A DNA stretch of 16,180 nt, taken from positions 1 to 16,180 of the forward strand of contig LSCC01000078.1 in NCBI GenBank assembly GCA_001577215.1. The letters are read 5' to 3'. Source of the stretch: Fidelibacterota bacterium TCS52. GTDB lineage: Bacteria; Fidelibacterota; Fidelibacteria; Fidelibacterales; Fidelibacteraceae. This document shows, in pieces, positions 1 through 7,526 of this stretch; positions within the stretch are counted from its first letter, which is position 1, and every line of letters starts with the position of its first letter. The translations under genes and the position numbers were made by a program. The notes below the pieces were generated by a model. The model had not been told where the DNA came from. It did not search any database and saw only the letters and a list, made by a program, of their open reading frames with translations.

Positions 1-1287
1 TCTTTTATAATTTAATGTTTGATCTTTAAATGTCGAATAAAATGCATTTTCCGCTTTCATAAATAATTTAGATGTATGATTTTTTAAATAATCATTTTTA
101 TCTTGTTCAAAATGTGCCCAATTTTCAGCAGGATATTCGTTTAGATTAATATCTTTTACCACTTCTTTAATCGAGATATTATCAGGTGATTTTGTTAAAA
201 AATATTTGTTTGCTCTATCTGAACTTGGAATTAAGTATCCATTTTCAACCAAAATATCTGCAACATTATTTAATGATAGTGGGTTACATCCCAAATTTTC
301 AGCGATGTCATCTAATACAGGTGTTTCTTTTCCATCAACAAATGATTCATGAATATTTAATAACAACATCACACCTAAAAATGAATCTGAATATATTTTT
401 TGTTTATTTTTATATTTTAATAGATGTAACAACATCTTATTATGTTGTAAAACATATGCAAATTCCGCACCAAGCAATATTAAAAACCAAGTTAGATATA
501 TCCAAATTAAGAACAATGGAATTGCTGCTAATGATTGATAAAAACTTGTAACAATTCCAATTCTATTTATATAAAGATAAAATGTATTTTTAGAAAATTC
601 CCATAATAATGCAGCAATAAATCCTCCAACTGCTGCACTTTTTATTCTAACTGAAGCAGAAGGTATTATTAAATACAATAATGAAAAAGCTATAAAACTA
701 ATAAATAATGGAACCAACTTTGTATATAACAACTGTAATATCCATACCTCATGTAAAATTTGATCAACAATTCCTCCGGCTGGATTTAAATAGTTCATCA
801 ACCATGCTGATATTAAAATTAATAATGGACTAGTAGTTATTACCACCCAAAAAGCTACAACTTTTTGAAAATAATTTCTTTTTTCCTTTGTATTCCAAAT
901 ATGGTTAAAGACCCTTTCTGCCATAACAAAAATCGCTGTCGCAGCTAATATCAAACTAAAAATTGCAATTAAATTAATTATACCGGTTTTTAATCCTTGA
1001 AAAGCCGTTGGAGAAATATACAGTTCCAACCAACTACTTAATTGCTCATGAAATTCCGGGGCGATAAATGGGAAAATAGTGTTTTTTACATACTGAATAA
1101 TCTCTTTACCAATACCTAAAATACCGGATATGCTAAACAATAAAACAGACAACGGAATTAGAGATATTATAGTTATATATGCCAAACTCGCCGATTGTTC
1201 TAAACATAGGTCACTATTAAATTTACTAACAGTTAAAGAAATAATTATTTTTACTTTATATAAATATTTTTTAATTCCTTTTAACAT
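1..1287 (-). CDS. YihY/BrkB family (UPF0761) inner-membrane protein, 3' end beyond window
   Basis: An uninterrupted frame of 429 codons runs from ATG at 1285-1287 to the left edge with no stop, so the C-terminus is missing. The protein has hydrophobic segments near residues 34-58, 102-125, 142-163, 190-210, 218-240 and 252-280. The segment with SLAAIPLFLIWIYLTWF then LLGAEFAYVL is the characteristic last-helix signature of the YihY/BrkB family, once misnamed ribonuclease BN. After the membrane part, residues about 300-365 (FLGVMLLLNIHES, then DDIAENLGCNPLSLNNVADILVENGYL) look like a winged-helix domain, as in longer family members. The biochemical function of the family is not settled, so none is assigned. 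The start lies 17 bases inside the upstream glycoside-hydrolase-like gene and has no good Shine-Dalgarno site, which suggests translational coupling. The family call is confident; the start is fairly sure. Confidence 0.88.
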   Translation of the reverse strand, partial: MLKGIKKYLYKVKIIISLTVSKFNSDLCLEQSASLAYITIISLIPLSVLLFSISGILGIGKEIIQYVKNTIFPFIAPEFHEQLSSWLELYISPTAFQGLKTGIINLIAIFSLILAATAIFVMAERVFNHIWNTKEKRNYFQKVVAFWVVITTSPLLILISAWLMNYLNPAGGIVDQILHEVWILQLLYTKLVPLFISFIAFSLLYLIIPSASVRIKSAAVGGFIAALLWEFSKNTFYLYINRIGIVTSFYQSLAAIPLFLIWIYLTWFLILLGAEFAYVLQHNKMLLHLLKYKNKQKIYSDSFLGVMLLLNIHESFVDGKETPVLDDIAENLGCNPLSLNNVADILVENGYLIPSSDRANKYFLTKSPDNISIKEVVKDINLNEYPAENWAHFEQDKNDYLKNHTSKLFMKAENAFYSTFKDQTLNYKR

Positions 1288-2452
1288 TTTTAACCATATT
1301 TTGATAATAATTAACTTCCTTTTTTAGTGTATTATATGAAAATAAAACCACTCCGGGAAAATTCTGATTTTTTACCATACTAATTTTATTTGAAGCTTTT
1401 TTAGGAGATTGTTTCCAAATTCCGATTCCAACCCAAATTCTATTATTTTCATTTTGATTCAAATTATTTTTAATATCTGTTAAAATATTATTAAATATTG
1501 AATTCTTTTTTGTATAATTCATTGGAACTACAAAATCTACCCAATCATTTTTAATCCAAGACAACCAATCTTGATAATAATTGTTTTTTGCAAATATTGG
1601 ATTAGGTTTCACAGCAGCACTTATTTCAACTTCTTTATTATTTTGTTTATTGTATTTACTAACTCTTTTTATTAAATCGTTAATTGATTGAACACGATAT
1701 TTAGAATATTTTACAAAAAAATCATTTTTTAGTAAGTCATTTCGATAATATTTACCATCTAAAACAAAATCTTTGAATTTTAAATCAGTTTTTTTTGTAA
1801 ATATTTCCATTCCTTTTTTATTAAAACCCCAATTTTTACCTTGAAACCTAATATAATCAAAATGTATCCCATCAACATCATATTTACTAATAATTTCTTT
1901 AATTAATAAAAACAGATATTTATTAACATCCGGATGAATTGGTGATAAATATGCACCTTCATAATTTTTAGGTTTTTTTTGGGAATATATTAACTCAAAA
2001 TCATTTTGCCCATAATAATTTGTTTCTGTCCAATTCGGAAATAATTTTAATAAATGACTTGAAGTCGTTACACTCTTTGAATTAGATAATAAAAAGTAGG
2101 TATTAAACCAAACATGAATTTTTAAATTATTATTATGTCCTACTTCACATACATATTTTAATGGATCGAAAGATTGTGGACTTATATTTTTATTCTTTTC
2201 AACTAGATCACTATCGTAAAAAGCATCACCTCGGCCACGAATTTGTACAAATAAATCAGTAATTCCATTATTCTTTGCAAAATCAATAAAGTGATCAATT
2301 TCTTTTTTATTAACCATTGAATTACGAACTACCCATACTCCGACATGATCAAATTGTAAATTATTTTCTAAATTATTACCTAATAGAAAAAAGCAAAAAA
2401 GGGTAATTAATAAAATTACCCGTTTAATCGATTTTATAAATATTTTATACAC
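1271..2452 (-). CDS. GHL10/DUF187-type glycoside-hydrolase-like protein, secreted or membrane-anchored
   Basis: The 393-residue product starts with a basic stretch and a hydrophobic segment (about residues 11-25), a signal peptide or N-terminal anchor; no lipobox is visible. The rest resembles the GHL10 (DUF187, COG1649, YngK/YddW-like) TIM-barrel family. Matching blocks are GVWVV at 38-42, VQIRGRGDAFYDSDL at 69-83, WFNTYF at 115-120, YLSPIHPDV at 168-176, DGIHFDYIRF at 194-203, DFVVPMNY at 306-313 and GVVLFSYNTL at 367-376. The Asp in DGIHFDYIR and other conserved acidic residues are the usual candidate active-site positions. Relatives are thought to act on cell-envelope or extracellular glycans, but the substrate here is unknown. 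The start is GTG at 2450-2452, chosen because it keeps the signal segment and an in-frame stop lies shortly upstream; its Shine-Dalgarno site is poor. It follows rplQ by 50 bases and overlaps the YihY gene. Confidence 0.85.
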   Translation of the reverse strand: MYKIFIKSIKRVILLITLFCFFLLGNNLENNLQFDHVGVWVVRNSMVNKKEIDHFIDFAKNNGITDLFVQIRGRGDAFYDSDLVEKNKNISPQSFDPLKYVCEVGHNNNLKIHVWFNTYFLLSNSKSVTTSSHLLKLFPNWTETNYYGQNDFELIYSQKKPKNYEGAYLSPIHPDVNKYLFLLIKEIISKYDVDGIHFDYIRFQGKNWGFNKKGMEIFTKKTDLKFKDFVLDGKYYRNDLLKNDFFVKYSKYRVQSINDLIKRVSKYNKQNNKEVEISAAVKPNPIFAKNNYYQDWLSWIKNDWVDFVVPMNYTKKNSIFNNILTDIKNNLNQNENNRIWVGIGIWKQSPKKASNKISMVKNQNFPGVVLFSYNTLKKEVNYYQNMVKNVKRN

Positions 2453-2502
2453 AACTATAATAAAAGTGCTCTTAAAAAATTACACAATTTAATTAAAGAA
2501 CT

Positions 2503-2919
2503 TTACTCTTTAGATTTTTTCTTATCATTCTTCTTTTTGTTTTTATTTTTATCATCTAAACTTATTGCATCAACAAGTTGAATCAAAACCATAGGAGCAT
2601 TATCATTAACTCTATTTCCTAATTTTATTATTCTTGTATATCCACCCTGTCTCTTTTCATAGATAGGTGCAATTTCATCAAATAATATCTTAACAGTATC
2701 TTTGCGTCTTAAAAATTTAAAAGCTAATCGCCTTGCATGAGTTGTATTTTTTTTCCCATAAGTGATTAACCTTTCTGTAAATCTTCTTAATTCTTTTGCC
2801 TTTGCATGAGTAGTTTTTATCTCTTTATGCAATAAAAGAGAAGAAGCCATATTTGACAATAATGCTTTTCTATGACTCTTGGTTCTACCTAATTTTAAAC
2901 CTTTTTTATTATGTCTCAT
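2503..2919 (-). CDS. rplQ: 50S ribosomal protein L17
   Basis: L17 binds 23S rRNA near the exit-tunnel side of the large subunit. The N-terminus MRHNKKGLKLGRTKSHRKAL and the block HARRLAFKFLRRKD are canonical. The conserved core ends near residue 120 (VDAISLDD) and is followed by a short, almost purely Lys/Asn/Asp tail (residues 122-138), a low-complexity extension; length is 138 against about 115-130 in many bacteria. It is the last gene of the alpha block, 24 bases after rpoA, the usual neighbour. The ATG at 2917-2919 has only a weak, distant AGGCG upstream, so translation may depend on rpoA. Beyond its TAA there is no strong terminator before the next gene. Confidence 0.97.
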   Translation of the reverse strand: MRHNKKGLKLGRTKSHRKALLSNMASSLLLHKEIKTTHAKAKELRRFTERLITYGKKNTTHARRLAFKFLRRKDTVKILFDEIAPIYEKRQGGYTRIIKLGNRVNDNAPMVLIQLVDAISLDDKNKNKKKNDKKKSKE

Positions 2920-2943
2920 ATCTATATATTCGCCTAATATTAA

Positions 2944-3921
2944 TTAATTATTATCTTCTAAATATTCCGTAATATCCATACCAAATCTTAAATCTAATTC
3001 ATCAAGTTTTTGAATTAATTCATTCAAAGATTTACGACCAAAATTTCTATATTTTAACATACTATCTTCATCTCTTTGCACCAGATCACTAATTGTATTT
3101 ATATCAGCACTATGTAAACAATGGTATGCTCTAACAGATAATTCTAATTCATCTACTTTCTTATCTAACTTCTTTTTCATTTTAATTTTCTCTTCATCAA
3201 CTTGTATTTCCGGTTCAATAATATCAGAAGTCTTTAAATCAATTAATTTTTCTAAATGATTAGTCAATAATTTAGAAGCATAGGATAATGAATCTTCAGG
3301 AGAAATAGAACCATTGGTATTTATCTCCAATATTAATTTCTCTAATTCTTCTTTGACCCCTGATTGTAACTTTTCCACTTTATATGATACTTTTGTTACT
3401 GGAGAAAATATAGAATCAATCCAAATAGTATCTACAGGGGCTTCAATTGTCTTATTTTGTTCTGCAGGATAATATCCACGACCACGTCCAATCCAAATAC
3501 TCATTTTTATTGTTTTATTTTTAACAATTTCAATAATATTCATGTCCGGATTTAAAATTTTAATTTTGGATTCATCATCAACTAACATTCCAGCTGTAAC
3601 TTTAACAGGCCCTTTAAACTTTAAATTTAATTTAAGTGGTTTTGAATCTGTTAAATTTACTTTTACCTGTTTGAGATTTAATATTATTGTAGATACATCT
3701 TCCAGAACGCCATCGATAGTAGCAAATTCATGAAGTACTCCTTCAATCCTCATAGCAGTTATAGCTGCACCGGGTATTGAAGAAATGAGAATTCGTCTCA
3801 ATGCGTTCCCAATTGTTGTCCCAAAACCACGCTCTAATGGCTCAATTGTAAATTTACCATATTTATCAGAAAATGTATCTTTTTCAACATTAATTTTTTT
3901 TGGTATTTGAAAATTTGGCAT
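2944..3921 (-). CDS. rpoA: DNA-directed RNA polymerase subunit alpha
   Basis: The alpha subunit dimerises to nucleate RNA polymerase assembly, and its C-terminal domain contacts promoter UP elements and activators. The N-terminal domain (residues about 15-230) carries the dimerisation signature ERGFGTTIGNALRRILISS at 30-48. A charged linker (about 240-258) leads to the C-terminal helix-hairpin-helix domain at about 259-317. There, R264 and K297 align with E. coli R265 and K298, two DNA-contact residues, but the position of E. coli N268 is His (H267 in VRAYHCL), an unusual change. Length is 325, within the normal range. The start ATG at 3919-3921 has AAGGA 9 bases upstream. It lies between rpsD (18-base gap) and rplQ (24-base gap), the standard alpha-operon arrangement. 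Confidence 0.98.
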   Translation of the reverse strand: MPNFQIPKKINVEKDTFSDKYGKFTIEPLERGFGTTIGNALRRILISSIPGAAITAMRIEGVLHEFATIDGVLEDVSTIILNLKQVKVNLTDSKPLKLNLKFKGPVKVTAGMLVDDESKIKILNPDMNIIEIVKNKTIKMSIWIGRGRGYYPAEQNKTIEAPVDTIWIDSIFSPVTKVSYKVEKLQSGVKEELEKLILEINTNGSISPEDSLSYASKLLTNHLEKLIDLKTSDIIEPEIQVDEEKIKMKKKLDKKVDELELSVRAYHCLHSADINTISDLVQRDEDSMLKYRNFGRKSLNELIQKLDELDLRFGMDITEYLEDNN

Positions 3922-3939
3922 TAAATGTTCCTTAAATTT

Positions 3940-4551
3940 TTATTTTGAATATAATTCAACTACTAATTGCTCATTTATTTCTAATGGCAATTCTTCTCTT
4001 TCGGGAATATGTAAAATACTTCCTTCAAGTTTTGCTTTATCTAAATTGATCCAAGACAAAGTATTATCACTACGAACATTTTTTACTGAATTTAAAATTA
4101 ATTCCATTTTTTTACTTTTATCTTTTATCTTTATTGTCTGTTCTGGCTTTACTTGAAATGAAGGAATATTTACAATTTTATCATTTACTAAAATATGTCT
4201 ATGAGAAACCAATTGACGAGCTGCTCTACGAGTAGGAGCAAACCCTAAACGATAAATAATATTATCTAACCTCATTTCTAACATAGTTAATAAATTATGT
4301 CCCGTTACACCTTCTTGTTTGTCTGCTTTCTTATAATAATTTCTAAATTGCTTTTCGAGAACACCATATAAATATTTTAATCTCTGTTTTTCGCGAAGCT
4401 GAATACCATAATCAGATAATCTTTTTCTACTTGTTGGGCCATGTTCACCAGGTGGATAACTTTTTCTCAATTTTGTAAATTTGGGTGACTCAAATGTTGG
4501 ATAATTAAATCTTCTACAAATCTTTGCTCTTGGTCCTATATATCTTGCCAT
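3940..4551 (-). CDS. rpsD: 30S ribosomal protein S4
   Basis: S4 is a primary 16S rRNA binder that starts assembly of the 30S body and, in several bacteria, represses the alpha operon. With ATG at 4549-4551 the product is 203 residues and begins MARYIGPRAKICRRF, the family N-terminus. A longer frame open to 4599 would add 16 unrelated residues inside rpsK and is rejected; an AGGAGG 9 bases before 4551 supports the shorter start. The S4 RNA-binding fold covers about residues 92-150 (MRLDNIIYRLGF, then RQLVSHRHILVND). Only one Cys (C11) is in the N-terminal region, so this is the zinc-free form. It follows rpsK by 13 bases and precedes rpoA. Confidence 0.97.
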   Translation of the reverse strand: MARYIGPRAKICRRFNYPTFESPKFTKLRKSYPPGEHGPTSRKRLSDYGIQLREKQRLKYLYGVLEKQFRNYYKKADKQEGVTGHNLLTMLEMRLDNIIYRLGFAPTRRAARQLVSHRHILVNDKIVNIPSFQVKPEQTIKIKDKSKKMELILNSVKNVRSDNTLSWINLDKAKLEGSILHIPEREELPLEINEQLVVELYSK

Positions 4552-4560
4552 TAAACCATT

Positions 4561-4566
4561 CCTCCT
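4561..4566 (-). promoter_or_regulatory. Shine-Dalgarno site deciding the rpsD start
   Basis: The minus strand reads AGGAGG here, 9 bases before ATG at 4551, and overlaps the TAG stop of rpsK (4565-4567). This places the S4 start at MARYIGP and rules out the N-terminal extension inside rpsK. The overlap of stop and Shine-Dalgarno site favours coupled translation of S11 and S4. Confidence 0.85.
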
Positions 4567-4963
4567 AAACTCTTCTGCGTTTTGGTGGACGACAACCATT
4601 ATGAGGTATTGGTGTTACATCCTTAATTGTTTTAATTGTTAAACCAGCAAGTGCTAATGATCTTATTGCCATTTCTCTACCTGAACCTGGGCCCTTTACT
4701 TTTACATCAATCCTTACCATTCCTCTATTAACAGCCTCTTTTGCTGCATCTTCAGCCGCCTGTCCGGCCGCAAAGGCAGAATTTTTCCTTGAGCCTTTAA
4801 ATCCTACTTTTCCAGCAGTTGCCCAAGAAATGGTATTCCCATAATGATCCGTTACATTTATTATCGTATTATTATGAGTAGCTTTTATATATGCTATTCC
4901 ATCGGGACTTACCTTGCCCTTTTTCTTTTTTCTTCTTTTTACTTGTGATTTTTTATTTGCCAA
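4565..4963 (-). CDS. rpsK: 30S ribosomal protein S11
   Basis: S11 sits on the platform of the 30S subunit next to the mRNA exit and contacts S7 and S18 regions. The 132-residue product has a Lys/Arg-rich N-terminus (residues 3-17), the block GNTISWATAGKVGFKGSRK at 42-60, KGPGSGRE at 90-97 and the C-terminal TPIPHNGCRPPKRRR at 117-131, all canonical. The start codon is TTG at 4961-4963, preceded 5 bases away by a perfect AGGAGG; no suitable ATG exists nearby. It lies between rpsM (21-base gap) and rpsD (13-base gap). Confidence 0.97.
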   Translation of the reverse strand: MANKKSQVKRRKKKKGKVSPDGIAYIKATHNNTIINVTDHYGNTISWATAGKVGFKGSRKNSAFAAGQAAEDAAKEAVNRGMVRIDVKVKGPGSGREMAIRSLALAGLTIKTIKDVTPIPHNGCRPPKRRRV

Positions 4964-4968
4964 CTATT

Positions 4969-4974
4969 CCTCCT
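4969..4974 (-). promoter_or_regulatory. Strong Shine-Dalgarno site for the TTG start of rpsK
   Basis: Minus strand AGGAGG, 5 bases upstream of TTG at 4961-4963. It supports the non-ATG start of S11. Confidence 0.8.
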
Positions 4975-4984
4975 AATAACCTAA

Positions 4985-5359
4985 TCATACCTTTCGTTTT
5001 TTCTTTACTGCTAGTTTCTTCTTGCCTTTTCTAGTTCTTGAATTGTTTTTCGTATTTTGTCCCCTAACAGGCAAACCACGTCTATGTCTAATACCTCGAT
5101 AACAACCAATATCCATCAATCTTTTAATATCCATAACTTTACCAGTTCTTGCGGTACCTTCAATATTATAATTATCAGATATTGTCTTCCTTATGGATGT
5201 AATTTGTTCATCCTTTAAATTTTTAACCCTTAATTCGGGATCGATCTTTGCATCCTTTAATATTTTTAATGCCAATGTTCTTCCAATCCCATAAATATAG
5301 GTTAGGGAAATTTTTACTTTTTTTTCATTCGGAACATCTACTCCAGAAATTCGTGCCAA
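4985..5359 (-). CDS. rpsM: 30S ribosomal protein S13
   Basis: S13 lies in the head of the small subunit and forms bridges to the large subunit and contacts with P-site tRNA. The 124-residue product begins MARISGVDVPNEKKV, has the helix-two-turn-helix segment YIYGIGRTLALKIL at 21-34 and the strongly conserved YRGIRHRRGLPVRGQ at 87-101, followed by a basic tail. The start is TTG at 5357-5359 with AGGAG 6 bases upstream. It follows rpmJ by 13 bases, so the long structured S4-binding leader known from the E. coli alpha operon has no room here. Confidence 0.97.
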   Translation of the reverse strand: MARISGVDVPNEKKVKISLTYIYGIGRTLALKILKDAKIDPELRVKNLKDEQITSIRKTISDNYNIEGTARTGKVMDIKRLMDIGCYRGIRHRRGLPVRGQNTKNNSRTRKGKKKLAVKKKRKV

Positions 5360-5365
5360 TTTATT

Positions 5366-5370
5366 CTCCT
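5366..5370 (-). promoter_or_regulatory. Shine-Dalgarno site for the TTG start of rpsM
   Basis: Minus strand AGGAG, 6 bases before TTG at 5357-5359, in the 13-base gap after rpmJ. It supports the unusual start codon of S13. Confidence 0.75.
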
Positions 5371-5372
5371 AT

Positions 5373-5486
5373 TTAACCTTGTCTTTGTTTATGTTTCTTA
5401 TTCTCACAAATAACTCTTACTACACCTTTACGGCGTACGATCTTACATTTATCACATATTTTCTTTACTGAAGCTTTTACTTTCAT
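5373..5486 (-). CDS. rpmJ: 50S ribosomal protein L36 (zinc-binding type)
   Basis: This 37-codon gene is the smallest in the cluster and was found by translating the gap between infA and rpsM. The product begins MKVKASVKKICDKCK and ends NKKHKQRQG, the full canonical L36. Zinc-ribbon ligands C11, C14, C27 and H32 are all present, so this is the zinc-binding form rather than the Cys-less paralogue. L36 binds 23S rRNA at the base of the GTPase-associated region. The start is ATG at 5484-5486, the stop TAA at 5373-5375. The order infA, rpmJ, rpsM (gaps 11 and 13 bases) is the usual one. Confidence 0.97.
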   Translation of the reverse strand: MKVKASVKKICDKCKIVRRKGVVRVICENKKHKQRQG

Positions 5487-5497
5487 ATCAATACCTT

Positions 5498-5716
5498 CTA
5501 TTTATATCTATAAACTATTCTACCCTTACTAAGATCATAAGGTGACAATTCTAATGAAACTTTATCACCGGGCAATATCTTAATATAATGCATTCTCATT
5601 TTTCCAGATACATGTGCTAAAACTTCATGTCCATTTTCTAACTCAACCTTAAAATATGCACTTGGCAATGCTTCTTTAATTATTCCATCCACTTTTATTG
5701 CTTTTTGTTTTGACAT
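5498..5716 (-). CDS. infA: Translation initiation factor IF-1
   Basis: IF-1 occupies the A site of the 30S subunit during initiation and assists IF-2 and IF-3. The 72-residue protein is a single OB fold of the S1 type; the blocks VELENGHEVLAHVSGKMRMH (23-42) and YIKILPGDKV followed by SPYDLSKGRIVYRYK are diagnostic and match standard length. The start ATG at 5714-5716 has GAGG 4 bases upstream. It lies 39 bases after secY and 11 before rpmJ. The genes adk and map, often found between secY and infA, are absent. Confidence 0.98.
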   Translation of the reverse strand: MSKQKAIKVDGIIKEALPSAYFKVELENGHEVLAHVSGKMRMHYIKILPGDKVSLELSPYDLSKGRIVYRYK

Positions 5717-5755
5717 ATTTCCTCTATTCGGTTCCTTTTAATAAAATACAATATA

Positions 5756-7084
5756 TTAAAATCTTTTTCTTCCTTTCATCTTCCCAGATTTCATGAATCC
5801 ATCATAATGGCGTGTTAATAAATGAGACTCAACTTGCTGCAATGTATCCAATGCTACCCCAACCATAATTAATAAAGATGTTCCACCAAAAAAACTTGCT
5901 AAACTATATCCAACATCTGTAATTTTCATTAGAATATATGGAAAAACAGCAACCATAGCTAAAGCTATAGATCCGGGAAGTGTAACTTTTGTTAAAATAT
6001 TATCAATATATTTTGCTGTTCTTTTACCTGGCCTTATACCTGGAATAAAACCGCCATGTTTCTTCATGTTATCTGCAACTTCTGTAGGATTAAATGCTAT
6101 AGCAGTATAAAAATAAGTAAAGAAAACAATTAACAATCCAAAAATTATCCAATATACAGGATGATTTACATTAAAATATCTCATTCCGCTCTGTAGCCAT
6201 TCAACATTTTCAAACCACATACCAATTGAATTTGGAATAAATACTAAAGCTTGAGCAAAAATGATGGGCATTACACCTGCTGTATTTACTCTTAAAGGTA
6301 TATTTGTAGATTGACCACCATAAATTTTCCTACCAACAACTCTTTTTGCATATTGAACAGGAATTTTTCTCTTGCCTTGTGTTAAATAAACAACAAATGC
6401 TATAATAATTACCATAACTCCCAGCAACACAACATCAGTAAGCAACCATCTAACACCACTATTAATCAAGGTAATCTCTTGAATAATAACCTTTGGAAAA
6501 CGCGACATGATATTTATCATAATAATAAGTGATATACCATTACCTATTCCTCTTTCAGTAATCTGTTCTCCTAACCACATTAGAAATATTGTTCCAGAAG
6601 TTAATGTTATCATCGTTAATAAAGTAAAACCCAATCCTGGATACGGTACAACAGGTATTCCAGAACCTGCTTTTAAATTGACTAATAATCTTGATACTCC
6701 AAATGCTTGTAATGAAGCTAACAAAACAGTTCCATATCTTGTAATTTGAGTGATTTTTTTCCTACCAGCTTCGCCTTCCTTTTGTAATCTTTGGAAATAC
6801 GGGAATACCGATCCTAATAATTGAATTATAATGCTAGCGCTAATATATGGCATAATTCCTAAAGCAAAAATCGTTGCTTTTTTAAATGCACCTCCGGCAA
6901 ACATATCATATAAACCTAGTAATGTATTTTGCATACTTTTGGCGGCAATTGCCAAAGCATTACTATCTATTCCAGGAATAGGAATATGTGTACCAACACG
7001 AGAAATAAATAAAATAAATAAAGTAAACAATATTTTTTGTCTTAATTCATGTATCTTAAAGATAGATTTTAAACTTTGTATCAT
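5756..7084 (-). CDS. secY: Protein translocase subunit SecY
   Basis: SecY forms the protein-conducting channel of the Sec translocon in the inner membrane, working with SecE, SecG and SecA. The 442-residue product has about ten hydrophobic helices, beginning near residue 17. Family landmarks are MPYISASIIIQLL at 78-90, GEQITERGIGNGISL at 172-186, the cytosolic loop LTQGKRKIPVQYAKR at 234-248 and KHGGFIPGIRPGKRT at 342-356, which includes the loop that engages SecA and the ribosome. The C-terminus is short and basic. ATG at 7082-7084 overlaps the TGA of rplO by 4 bases, indicating translational coupling within the spc block. The 39-base gap after it is among the longest in the cluster. Confidence 0.98.
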   Translation of the reverse strand: MIQSLKSIFKIHELRQKILFTLFILFISRVGTHIPIPGIDSNALAIAAKSMQNTLLGLYDMFAGGAFKKATIFALGIMPYISASIIIQLLGSVFPYFQRLQKEGEAGRKKITQITRYGTVLLASLQAFGVSRLLVNLKAGSGIPVVPYPGLGFTLLTMITLTSGTIFLMWLGEQITERGIGNGISLIIMINIMSRFPKVIIQEITLINSGVRWLLTDVVLLGVMVIIIAFVVYLTQGKRKIPVQYAKRVVGRKIYGGQSTNIPLRVNTAGVMPIIFAQALVFIPNSIGMWFENVEWLQSGMRYFNVNHPVYWIIFGLLIVFFTYFYTAIAFNPTEVADNMKKHGGFIPGIRPGKRTAKYIDNILTKVTLPGSIALAMVAVFPYILMKITDVGYSLASFFGGTSLLIMVGVALDTLQQVESHLLTRHYDGFMKSGKMKGRKRF

Positions 7085-7521
7085 AATACAATTACCTTTC
7101 CGTTAGCTTTTTCAATTTTTTCCTTAGCTGATTTGCTAAAAGCATCTGCTTTAATCTCATATTCTTTTTTAATATCTCCATTGCCTAATATTTTTAATGG
7201 AATATTGGTCTTTTTAATCAAACCATGCTTTTTAAGTACTTCTTTGTCGATTTTTTTCTTACTAATTACATTGATATCTTTAATATTTACTATTTCAAAT
7301 ACTTTTTTAAATCTTTTATTAGAAAAACCAAATTTTGGAAGACGTCTTTGCAAAGGCATTTGTCCACCTTCAAACCAACTATATCGCTTAGATCCACTTC
7401 TTGATAAAGCTCCGTTTTCACCTCGACCGGCAGTAGAACCTTTACCAGAGCCTTCTCCTCGTCCTTTTCTTATTGAATTCTTTTTATATCCCTTAGCAGG
7501 TTTTAATTTAGATAAATCCAT
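7081..7521 (-). CDS. rplO: 50S ribosomal protein L15
   Basis: L15 is a late-assembly protein of the large subunit, with a long N-terminal extension running into 23S rRNA. The 146-residue product starts MDLSKLKPAKGYKKNS. Its glycine/serine-rich segment at about 18-46 (RKGRGEGSGKGSTAGRGENG) is the hallmark extension, and the globular C-terminal domain includes INVISKKKIDKEVL. ATG at 7519-7521 lies 11 bases after GAGGAGG, which forms the last codons of rpmD. The stop overlaps secY by ATGA. Confidence 0.97.
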   Translation of the reverse strand: MDLSKLKPAKGYKKNSIRKGRGEGSGKGSTAGRGENGALSRSGSKRYSWFEGGQMPLQRRLPKFGFSNKRFKKVFEIVNIKDINVISKKKIDKEVLKKHGLIKKTNIPLKILGNGDIKKEYEIKADAFSKSAKEKIEKANGKVIVL

Positions 7522-7526
7522 TATAT

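Noticed and set aside
186..551. A 121-codon plus-strand frame and another at 1130-1327
   Set aside because: Both lie antisense to the long YihY-family frame (and the end of the GHL10-like gene), have low-complexity translations and no family resemblance.
1271..2452. Lipoprotein signal in the GHL10-like protein because of a Cys at residue 20
   Set aside because: The surrounding LITLFCFFLL lacks the small residues of a lipobox, and the hydrophobic segment continues past the Cys.
2462..2504. Possible terminator hairpin after rplQ
   Set aside because: The arms (TTAAAGAACTT against AAGTGCTCTTAA) pair only with bulges and almost no GC, and the following T run is short (TTTTATT). Too weak to call; transcription may continue into the next gene.
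4552..4599. N-terminal extension of S4 (MVVVHQNAEEFRRNG)
   Set aside because: It is rpsK sequence read in another frame; the Shine-Dalgarno site and the family N-terminus both point to ATG at 4551.
5717..5755. Possible internal promoter between secY and infA
   Set aside because: The gap is AT-rich like everything here, and no convincing pair of -35 and -10 elements with proper spacing can be picked out.
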